Positions 55,174 through 64,000 of a DNA stretch of 64,000 nucleotides are shown one piece after another (the stretch's first letter is position 1; each line of letters begins with the position of its first letter). The stretch comes from Papaver somniferum (lineage: Eukaryota; Streptophyta; Magnoliopsida; Ranunculales; Papaveraceae), in contig NC_039361.1 of assembly GCF_003573695.1 (NCBI RefSeq), positions 40,469,393 through 40,533,392 of the forward strand, written 5' to 3'. The position numbers and the translations under genes were made by a program. The notes under the pieces are model-generated. The model was not told the origin of the DNA and ran no database searches. It saw only the letters and a program-made list of their open reading frames with translations.

Positions 55174-56731
55174 TGAAAAAGCGGGGGTCTAACAACCACA
55201 CCCAATATTTCGTTTAACAATTTGTATGGACTAACTCCAATATACTTTCAAGAGAATCAACTAGACAGTCAGACTCAATCTTAAGAAAAGTATATCAAAA
55301 AGTTATATCTCTATTTTTCAATTCAATTTGCAAGCAAACAAATAGGAATTTCCGATCTCGATTAAATATAAGAAATAACTTGGACGGTATCAAAAACTAA
55401 TATCTAAGTGTCAATCAATTTAATCAACAACCAAATGTTGGAATCATAATTGATTGAATTTACGCACAACCTATGATATTTTAATTATATAGAAAATATA
55501 ATGTGGAAAAGAAATAACACAGACACCAGAAATTTTGTTAACGAGGAATACGCAAATGCAGAAAAAACCCGGGACCTAGTCCAGGTTTGAACACCACACT
55601 GTATTGCCGCTACAGACATTAGCCTACTCCAAGTTAACTTCAGACTGGAATGTAGTTGAGCTCTAACCAATCTCACACTGATCAAAGTACAGTCGCATTC
55701 CTTACGCCTCTAGAACCACGCCGGATTCTGCGCACTTGATTCCCTTAGCTGATCTCACCCACAACTAAGAGTTTCTACGAACCAAAGTCGAAGACTTGAT
55801 AAACCAATCTGTCTCACACAGAAAAGTCTATTGAATAAATAAATTTGTCTCCCACAGATATACCTATGAGTTTTTGTTTCGTCTTTTAATAAATCAAGGT
55901 GAACATGAACCAATTGATATACCAGACTTATATTCCCGAAGAACAGCCTAGAAATATCAATCACCTCACAATAATCTTAATCGTATGGTAGCGAAACAAG
56001 ATATTGTGGAATCACAAATGATGAGACGAAGATGTTTGTGACTACTTTTTATCTTGCCTACCGGAGATTAAATCTCGAGCAAATCTTAGAGAAGATAGTA
56101 CTCAATCACGATAAAAAACATCAAGACCAGAACACACAACTACAAAGAAACAGTTGGATCTGGCTTCACAATCCCAATGAAGTCTTTAAGTCGTTAACCT
56201 ACTGGGTTTTGGAAAAACCTAAGGTTAAAGGAGAATCGACTCTAGTCGCAACTAGTATCACACAATAGGTGTGGGGATTAGGTTTCCCAGTTGCTAGAGT
56301 TCTCCCTTATATAGTCTTCAAATCAGTGTTAGCAATCAATGTTACCTTGGTAACAAAGCATTCAATATTCACCATTAGATGAATACCTGATTAGACTCAA
56401 GATAATATATTTCAACCGTTGGATCGAACTTAGCTTGTTAAATACAAATGAAAAGTGACTTCATTTAGATATGAGTAACCGTACCTAAACGTGTACACCT
56501 TGTTGGCTCAATAATACTTAACCGAAGTTAGCCATATGTCATATCAACCATATTCATCTTAACCATTACTAGTTCAAATGACTCAAATGAAACTAGTTCT
56601 AGAGTTGTTCAATTGTTTGTATTATCATAGAAGTATACAAGACACAATTGAAGCAAAATCGATTTTGATTCACTCGAATCAATTCATGAACATTATAGCC
56701 AAGGTTTTCAAAAGATTGCATTCCTTAATAT
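55174..56731 (-). repeat. 5' LTR of the SIRE-type element, cut by element B
   Basis: Matches 47260-48800 in order. At 56732 element B begins; the missing 5' part of this LTR should resume beyond it, outside the window. Compared with the 3' LTR there is a rearranged or shortened stretch before the cut (56570-56731). Confidence 0.87.
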
Positions 56732-59383
56732 TGTTGATGGTGGATTTTCATTTAAAGGCTCAAATTGCAAAAATGCCAAAAAATTATGCGCTGACATCCT
56801 ACAAAGGATAGAGCCACTGATAAGTGATGAATACTTCTCCACTTTACTAATTCATACAGGTTGGAGCATGTAGCAACAATATCTTATACCCTGTGAATCT
56901 ATAACGTTATCAATTAATACATGACTAGCCTTGTATTTCCTGTTCCGCCGAACACTCATCATTAGTGCGGCATGACGACTGAGTGTTGATCTCAGCAGAG
57001 TAACATGAATCTCCAAATGTTGATAATGAGGTATGCACGAAATACTCGTACAGGCTACATCTCTCGGTGTGTTATACTAGCCCGATTAAACATATTTGAA
57101 TCTGGAATGTCCATATCAGTCTCAGAAACAATCACGGCCACGCAAGTCGGACGCATGATTTAACCAACCTAAACGATCCTCAGCAGGAGCAGGCTACCAC
57201 CTTAATGACCACCAGCGGGCCCACTTATGCCCTGGTCGGTCGAATACCTACCATGCCTCCCAAACTACCACCGAACACCAGCCTGAAGTTGGTTCCATAC
57301 TGGTATGGAGCAGCTTGGAGGAATCGTACAAACAAAGGCCGCCTATGGCAGTCTCAAGTTCATCACGTCCGTCCAACTTCACCGGCGTGGTTGGACGGCG
57401 TGGATCAGCCCAAAGCCGGTCGAACAAGCGTCGTGGTGTACACCGACGGACTTTCTTCCTACCTGCATGACCGACTCTTCCTTAACCTGAACAGATTGCA
57501 ATATACGATTTTTCGAAGTTGTATCAGCGTCAAGAATTGAGGGTCGCAGGAAATTCCACTAAAGGTCCCAAATTGATCACGACCATCCAATTTCACCGGA
57601 ATGATTGGATGGCTTAGATCGGACCCATAGCCACCAGGCAGGTATTGGCGCGTTCACCACCGGCCCAACGTGGGACCCACATGGTCGGCCTCCCCAAAGG
57701 AGAAGAGTGGCTTTCCAATTCGTCCAGCCAAAGCAGCGTGGACGTGAAACCCTAATTAGAGTTTGCGGCACATCACATGTGTCGCAAATCAGTCTCAACC
57801 ATCCATCTTCGTAGGTATAGACGGAGGGTGTAGATGTAGATTCAAAAAGCCCAGAGCATGTCAACACAATCACTGTGGTCCCGCTTACATACATGACTAA
57901 TCGGTCAAGACCAACTATGGTTGGTCATCTCGATTTGTGCGCCCAAACTAGGCATGGTCGCGCGTTTTCAATTGCAAATCCATCTCGACCACTCAACTTT
58001 GACGGACAAATTGAGTGGCTTAGATCACATCTTCACGGGACAGTGAGGTACGGACGTGTACACTGGCCTGCCAACTGCACGCCTGACTGATCGGCCAAGA
58101 CCGACCATGGTTGGTCATCTCGAAACGCGCACCCGAAGTAGGCACGACGTGCGGTCTTCGATTATTTTGCGGCATGGGATTTCTGTCGCAAATCAATCTC
58201 AGTCGCTCCTCTTTGCCAGACAAATTGAGTGGCTTAGATCGCATCTCCATGGGACAGTGAGGTACAGACACCTACACCAGCATGTCGTCTACACGCATGC
58301 CCAATCGGCCCTGCCAAAAACGTGTCCCATGCCTGGATTCGACCAAGCTAAAGGTTGGTGTTCGAGCACCTCCTAAACCCTAATCTGACGATCATAGATA
58401 TGGGTCGCAAGCCATATCGTCCGTCCAACTTCGCCAGCCTGGACGGACAGCCTAAGACAGGAGTTAGGCGACCCGTGAGGTATCACCACAATCACCGTCC
58501 ACCACTCTTCCACACAAGTAATCGGCCAAGTCAAGGCTTACCTATACAGCCTCCAAACGATCACTTGAAGATGGTTGGACGTGATGCTATGCTTAATCCG
58601 CGACTTACTCCGTTAAGCCTTAAAACAACGATGCTTCATACACGCTAAATATATTCGATGTGTTACATGCATAGAAATGCACACGATATTTCATAAATAT
58701 CGACTTCCTAAATAACTTAGTTATTTAACCTAGCATCACATACTTTCTGTGGGTCCCACGATCCACACACTCGAGACATTAATTATGTAACAAACTGTGG
58801 GATACATACTGGGGTATTGGTCTGGCGGTTTACAGCGTGCAACGCACAACGCGCCATCACAAGAACGTGTCAGGAAGACATGGACGGTTAGTGATGATGG
58901 GAGAAGTGGGCAAGACTGATCGTGTGACACTAACACACGCAACTCCACTACTCCATCACTCCACTTTCTACACTTCCCACGAGAGACATGGGTAAGGCTC
59001 AATGACTTGTATAAATAGGTTCTCCTCCCTATTTCCATAACAAGACAACAGAAACCAAGTGTTGATACAACCTTATCCAAACACCAGAACTGATAGCTTA
59101 CATTCTGCTAGCCGGTTCAGCTTTCTGATACAAGTCATACACAGCCAACACCTTCACAATCTCAACACCTTCTTCGCTTCCCTCCCTAAGATCAACCCCA
59201 TCTCTTTCACTTTGTGACCGAACCAAGTCTGGAACGGCCAGTTCTTAGTTTAGGCCGGAGTTGTACAGATTGATTTCTCGAATCACAAGCACGTGTAGTG
59301 CATTTGTTTAGGGTTTAGATTCATTTCTCATTCACACACCCCAAATTACCAAAACCGACAGAAATAGTTTTCACCCATAAACA
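56732..59383 (+). repeat. 5' LTR of element B (2652 bp)
   Basis: TGTTGATGG to CCCATAAACA. Longer than LTR A chiefly because it has six hairpin modules instead of five. TATAAATAGG at about 59010-59019 is the probable TATA region. Confidence 0.9.
57370..58448 (+). repeat. Six ~215-bp U3 modules with hairpins (element B)
   Basis: Hairpins start at about 57370, 57583, 57799, 57989, 58204 and 58419, spaced 190-216 bp. Modules 4 and 5 (CCACTCAACTTTGACGG... and CGCTCCTCTTTGCCAGA..., both followed by CAAATTGAGTGGCTTAGATC) look like a duplication of the single module 4 of element A. Confidence 0.8.
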
Positions 59384-59509
59384 ATTGGCGACCACAGTAG
59401 GAGGTTAATATCTCGGTCGTAAAGTCAATTTCTTCAAAATCCGATTTAACTTTATCAATTTCGAAAAGGGTAGATCTTAGGATTAATTCAATCATCAATC
59501 CATTTCAAG

Positions 59510-60977
59510 ATGGTAGAACTCAGGTCTGGATCAACAATCAATTCTGATGGAGCTAGTGTGGATAACACTCTCGGTATTGATGTACCTGTCAGTGGAGCTA
59601 CTGTGGTCAATACATCTCTTGGAGCCGTCACTTCTACCACCAAGGCCAGCGGAGCAGGAGATGTTCCAGTAAGTGTAACGCCTCCCATCACCAGAGACAT
59701 AGAAGTCGTGAATCCCGACATCTCCTCAAGTGTAACGCCTACGGTGGTCACCAGAACAACAGATTTCACTCCTTCGTCAGGACGAGGAGCCGGAGGGACG
59801 AGAGGAGGACCATCTCCCATTACCATCGCAGACTTGATGGAGAGGCGGGAAGTTTTGCTAAGACTCAAACGGATGTGGCTACAACTCAGAAAGAGGTACT
59901 CACTTTTCTTAAAACATTAACTGATCGATTGCCACAAGATCCGCGACATCCCCTGGAGCCAACAAGGAACGCATTCAACGCACCCGGAGAAGGTACTTCA
60001 GCGACGCGGGCCTACATGGACCTGATCAAAGAAGCAACATCAGATATGAGCGGTCCTGTCATGGAGACTCCTACACCGGGGACTAATCCTCACAACGATT
60101 CTCCTCAATTTAATAGTTTCACTATGAACCAGAGGCCGGATCAGGAAGCATTTTCTCTAGGAAAGTTTATGCGAACTTTTACACCTCTCGAAGAATCAGC
60201 GGGAGGAGACGTTTTGCTGCAATCAACTAGAGGAAGGTCACAACCGTGCCCTACATGTCACCGCACGCATCAAGGATTCAGAGTTCAAGAGGGCCCTTAT
60301 CGACACAGGAGCGTCTTCGAACGTGATTACTCTCAAGACTCTCAGGACATCCAAGGTTCGCCAAGGAAAGGTCGTACGGAAGCCTACTACAACGACGAGC
60401 CACGAGAGGAAGTACCGGATGCTCCACGACAGCTGCAGGACGGTACTAATCCACAACTGATGAGCTCGAAGTGGTCAATATCGGGGATGAGGAATATCCT
60501 AGTCTTATCTCCATCAGTTCGACCTTGTCTGCGGAGGAACACACGATACTTGTGCAGCTTCTCAAGGAATACCAGGACATATTTTCCTGGACGTATGAAG
60601 AAATGCCAGATTTATATTGGTCACCCATCATCTACATGTCATACCCGGATCCAAGCCGGTTGCAGTTCAGACACGAGGAAAATGGACAGATCAGGTGCCG
60701 CCCCAAAAACGATTCTCCTCTATCTAACATCGACATGTTAGCAGATGCAACCAGCGGACACGGCATGTTCTCCTCCATGGATGGATGTAGCGGCTACAAC
60801 CAGATAAGGATATACGAGCATGACGAAAGTAAGATAGCTTTTCGAACTCCTCTCGGAAATTTTAATTATATTGTACTGCCATTTGGTTTAAAGAATGCTG
60901 CTGCAACATATCAACGCTCTATGACGACAATCTTCCAATGGAGACGATACCTCAAGAGAGCCGCCTCAAGAAGATAA
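59510..60977 (+). pseudogene. Element B gag-protease-reverse transcriptase remnant
   Basis: Starts MVELRSGST at 59510, the gag start also seen in A. The frame changes near 59880-59915. The protease triplet is intact here (ALIDTGAS around 60295-60318, in a third frame), but the domain is cut soon after and joined to linker. Reverse transcriptase starts again at 60471-60977 with LLKEYQDIFSWTYEEMP, a deletion, then SSMDGCSGYNQIRIYEHDESK and LPFGLKNAAATYQRSMTTIF, after which it stops before YVDD. No catalytic core, so dead. Confidence 0.85.
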
Positions 60978-61716
60978 CGATGTCCACGCGTCATGTCGAG
61001 CAAAATCCGGGCGAGTCACTCTATCAGACGATGGTGCATGTCTATCGTGCTATGTTGGAGAATATGCGCTTTTGGTCATCCTCTGGACTTCGTTAAGCTG
61101 TTGAACGCTCATCTACAACAGCATCTGCCCTGCTAGAAAGAACCAGTTTCGCTGAAGAAGCAAGAGGAAAGCCACCGAGATACAACATCTTGCGCGTCCA
61201 AAATTTCCAACTTCAACTCTAGTACCACATGCACGACTGCCGCAATAATGAAACAACATCCAAGATATTCCATATCTGGATCGACGGTAACTACATCAAT
61301 GAGAGATGCTTTCAGAATTTTTTTCCCGTGGAAAATGTAGTTCTGTTACCAAAGGAGATTGCATCTGAGACTTAAGAGGGTGCCAAGTTCATACAAGTTG
61401 CCACCACGCCTCTCCCTGCCAGTCTCTTCTGATCACAGCAGCTGCCAAGAACTGTTGTTGCTTGTCGATTGATACCATCCAGAGCTTCACCATATCAACG
61501 AACATTACGTATAAAAGATCCATCTGGCATACAAGATAGAACCATGTAAACCACACTTGGGGACTGAGGCTCAGCACGAAGTTCCTTCACCGTCAGTCAA
61601 TGACTTCTTCAACACGAGAGAGATGGTCAATCAAGAAGCATGGAATTCACAAAAGTAAATCAAACTGAAGAGAAAGCCACTTCAATGCTCCCTCCAGCAG
61701 AAGCTACTTCAATGGT
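60978..61716 (+). other. Displaced gag-like text and non-coding region
   Basis: Around 60985-61120 the plus strand reads TRHVEQNPGESLYQ..., reminiscent of the retrotransposon gag motif QNPGESL, followed by short open pieces to 61375 and CACTTGGGGACTGA (about 61553-61566). Gag text downstream of reverse transcriptase means the order is scrambled. Broken by stops; identification tentative. Confidence 0.4.
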
Positions 61717-62134
61717 CTATTCAAGAGCCGCCTCAACGCTCTCTCCGGGATCCACGTTCTCTTCAGAATCCTGCTTCAACACTCTCTCCAGGAGCCGGTT
61801 CAACGTTCGCACCAGAAGCCACTTTAACATCCTCTTGAGCCGTTTCAACACGCAAGCTACATCAATAATCTGCGCTTTGGTCAAGTTATCTTTGATGTAA
61901 TCATTGCTCAACATATGTGTCATCCATCCTTCATAAGGACCCAGCGGAGCATGACAAACCTTGAAGTCGGTAGGAGAAGGGTTATCTTGTGGAACGGATA
62001 TTTTCAGATAGTTGAAAGGGCGCGGTGAACAACTCATCATCTATGTTCGGCATATCTTTGAAGTTGTCAACACTCCCTGACTTGGCATCAACATTATCCC
62101 CAGAAGACATCTTAGCGGGACCCCTTTTGGTCAT
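61717..62134 (-). pseudogene. Antisense ORF of element B
   Basis: Minus-strand ATG at 62134 (MTKRGPAKMSSGDN) opens a frame of about 40 codons that gives way, by a one-base shift near 62000-62040, to the 107-codon frame 62040-61717 (PSPTDFKVCHAPLGPYEGW...). Charged and partly helical at the end. Not recognised; it occupies the same place and orientation as the antisense ORFs of elements A and C. Confidence 0.45.
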
Positions 62135-62229
62135 CCTACAATAAAATAGAAGCGGGGGCGTCAGTACTTGTATGAAAACGCATGGGATGTGTAGTCACGC
62201 ACGACAGGACATACATTCACATTAAAATA

Positions 62230-62900
62230 CACCAGGCTGGGCAAAGCAAACAAGGCTGGTATTGGGCCACGTTAGCAAACGAGGCCGGCGTTAGTCAAGT
62301 CCGCAAATCCGGTGTTGGTCGAGATAGCAAGGATAATATCTCGTCATGCAATCAAGACTGATATCACGTCACGCAAGTAGGACGGTATTGGGTCACGTCA
62401 GGCCGGTATTGGTCAAGGTTAATCAAGGTCACAAGGTTGGTACTAGGCCACGTCAGCAAACAAAGCTGGTATTGAGCCACGTTAGCAAACAAAGCCGGTG
62501 TTGGTCAAGTCCACAAAGCCGGTGTTGATCAAGGTCACAAGGCCGAACGAAACAAGACAGCAAGGTCGGTTTCGATCAAAGCAGCGATGTCCGTCAGCAA
62601 GGTTGGGGTTCGTCAAATCAGCAAGGCCGGTGTTGGTCAAGGGGCAAGTCTGGTGTTGGGGTGAGGCAACAGGTATGGTGTTTGGTCGAAGCAGGCACAG
62701 CCGGCGGCAAGCAAATCCGGCATGCGGCGGGTCCTGCTTGATCAGGCACAGCCAACCCAGATTGGTCGAAGCAGACACAGCCGGCCCCAAGCAAAGCAGG
62801 CACGCGACGGGTTCCACGTTCGAGCAAGGAAGGCATAATAAGCCCACGTTCGAGCAAGGCAGGCATAACAAGCCCACGTTCGAGCAAGCAGACGCATGAT
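62230..62900. repeat. Minisatellite in 3' region of element B
   Basis: Imperfect units of ~30-60 bp built on GCAAACAAAGCTGGTATTGG / CACAAAGCCGGTGTTGGTCAAG from 62230 to 62680. Then 27-30 bp units CCCACGTTCGAGCAAGGCAGG (three copies, about 62811-62890). The open frames on both strands here (for example 62979-62482) are by-products of the repeat. Confidence 0.8.
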
Positions 62901-63192
62901 GAGTCCTACGATCGAGCGAAGCAGGCGCAACAGTCCGTTGAGCAGCCACATCAGCCCCACGCTCGAGCGGAGCAATCACGAAGCAGGCTCAGCAGGCATA
63001 GCAAGGTCGATCGAAGCATGCAAGACCGACATCATGCTAGGGGAACGCTCGCCTGGATGCCTCTTGAACGTGACATGCTCAAGGACAGGACGACTCGTCT
63101 CTCCTGGTAACATCTAACTTTGTCTCATAAGTTTTATATGTATATGTCACCATCTAATGCCTACCCCACAATAGTGTAACCATTATGTGCTA
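62901..63192. other. Element B 3' region before the polypurine tract
   Basis: Degenerate continuation of the GAGCGAAGCAGGC-type repeats, then TGCCTACCCCACAATAGTGTAACCAT as in element A. Confidence 0.5.
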
Positions 63193-63206
63193 GGCAGGAG
63201 ACTTAA
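63193..63206 (+). promoter_or_regulatory. Polypurine tract of element B
   Basis: GGCAGGAGACTTAA before TGTTGATGG; one G-to-A change from element A. Confidence 0.82.
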
Positions 63207-64000
63207 TGTTGATGGTGGATTTTCATTTAAAGGCTAAAATTGTAAAAAAAAAAAAAAGGCAAAAAATTATGCACTGACATCCTGCAAAGGATAGAGCCCC
63301 TGATAAGTGATGAATACTTCTCCATTTTACTAATTCATCCAGGTTGGAGCATGTAGCAACAATCTCTTATACCCTGTGAATCTATAGCGTTATCAATTAA
63401 TACTGACTAGCCTTGTATTTCTTGTTCCGCCGAACTCTCATTATTAGTGCGGCATGACGACTGAGTGTTGCTCACAGCAGATTAACATGAATCTCCAAAC
63501 GTTGATAATGAGGTATGCACGAAATACTCGTACAGGCTACATCTCTCGGTGTGTTATACTAGTCCGATTAAACATATTTGAATCTGGACTGTCCATATCA
63601 GTCTCAGAAACAATCACGGCCACGCAAGTCGGCCGCATGATTTAACCAGCCTAAACGATCCTCAGAAGGAGCAGGCTACCACCTTAATGACCACCAGCGG
63701 GCCCACTTATGCCCTGGTCGGTCGAATACCTACCATGCCTCCCAAACTACCACCGAACACCAGCCAGAAGTTGGATGTCCAGACTGGTATGGAGAAGCTT
63801 GGAGGAATCATACAAACAAAGGCCGTCTATGGCAGTCTCAAGTTCATCACGTACGTCCAACTTCACCGGCGTGGTTGGACGGCGTGGATCGACCCAAAGC
63901 CGGTCGAACAAGCGTCGTGGTGTACACCGGCGGACTTTCTTCTTACCTGCATGACCTACTCTTCCTTAACCTGACCAGATTGCAATACAGGATTGTCCGA
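63207..64000 (+). repeat. 3' LTR of element B, first 794 bp
   Basis: Matches 56732-57520 closely; differs by an A13 run at 63244-63256 and scattered substitutions. Cut off by the window. Confidence 0.9.

Larger units (their letters stand above)
47260..56731 (-). mobile_element. SIRE/Maximus-type Ty1/copia element, pol deleted
   Basis: Minus-strand element with 3' LTR (47260-49754), polypurine tract, a long 3' region, gag (55107-53655), tRNA-Met-type primer-binding site (55156-55171) and 5' LTR (from 55174). The internal region is only 5.4 kb and contains no integrase or reverse transcriptase motif, so pol is lost. An unrelated LTR-like insertion is at 50372-52166. The 5' LTR is interrupted by gypsy element B at 56732, and its remainder lies beyond the window. 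CTATG (47255-47259) is the expected left target duplication. Confidence 0.85.
56732..64000 (+). mobile_element. Tat-type Ty3/gypsy element B, internally deleted
   Basis: 5' LTR 56732-59383, primer-binding site at 59384, a short scrambled gag-pro-RT region, an antisense ORF, a minisatellite-rich 3' region, polypurine tract and the start of the 3' LTR (63207 to window end). Related to element A throughout but a distinct subfamily (LTR start TGTTGATGGTGGATTTTCATTT). Internal length is only 3.8 kb; RNase H and integrase are absent, so it is non-autonomous. It is inserted in the copia 5' LTR; AATAT (56727-56731) is the expected left duplication. Confidence 0.87.

Noticed and set aside
62230..62900. 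CRISPR-like array of repeats and spacers
   Set aside because: Units are degenerate and contiguous without unique spacers, and the DNA is plant nuclear retroelement sequence.
62482..62979. 165-codon Cys/Leu-rich antisense protein
   Set aside because: The open frame is a by-product of tandem repeats; the same repeats are open in several frames and on both strands.
1..64000. A new multi-gene defence, metabolic or signalling system
   Set aside because: Only one host gene is intact; all other coding traces are retroelement or DNA-element remnants.

Overview
This is plant nuclear DNA, almost certainly from a eudicot with a repeat-rich genome. The evidence is one spliced host gene of a plant-specific architecture (DCD domain plus kelch propeller, ten coding exons), plus plant lineages of LTR retrotransposons (Tat-type Ty3/gypsy with two RNase H domains, a TGATGAG-type gypsy family, SIRE/Maximus-type Ty1/copia), plant LINEs, a Stowaway MITE and hAT-like elements. 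I cannot name the species from sequence alone.

Layout. 1-6525 is the 3' end of a Tat-type element (C): an antisense reading frame, a polypurine tract and a 3.8-kb LTR full of hairpin repeats. 6526-9482 holds two copies of a ~290-bp repeat, the second split by a MITE that itself carries a Stowaway MITE. 9753-13458 (minus) is the only intact host gene. 13.7-15.8 kb is intergenic and contains a 1.1-kb hAT-like element.

15760-45314 is one nested stack whose junctions can be read base by base. A hAT-like element was hit by a SIRE-type LTR (16325-42726, duplication CTCAG). That LTR was hit by a 5'-truncated LINE (18428-42441, 13-bp duplication). The LINE was hit by a Tat-type gypsy element A (21528-41745, duplication AAGAA). 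Element A was then hit twice: by a solo LTR of its own family (21593-23994) and by a pol-less gypsy element (29018-35405, duplication CTACA). 45.3-47.3 kb holds older SIRE and LINE fragments. 47260-56731 is a SIRE-type copia element on the minus strand with gag but no pol, and its 5' LTR was entered by a second Tat-type element B that runs off the window.

No coding system works together here beyond the retroelement polyproteins, all of which are broken. The most interesting structures are the readable insertion history, the ~215-bp hairpin modules inside the Tat LTRs (five in element A, six in element B), antisense reading frames just upstream of the 3' LTR in all three Tat elements, and a pol-less element that keeps one long open frame. 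I found no new multi-gene system.
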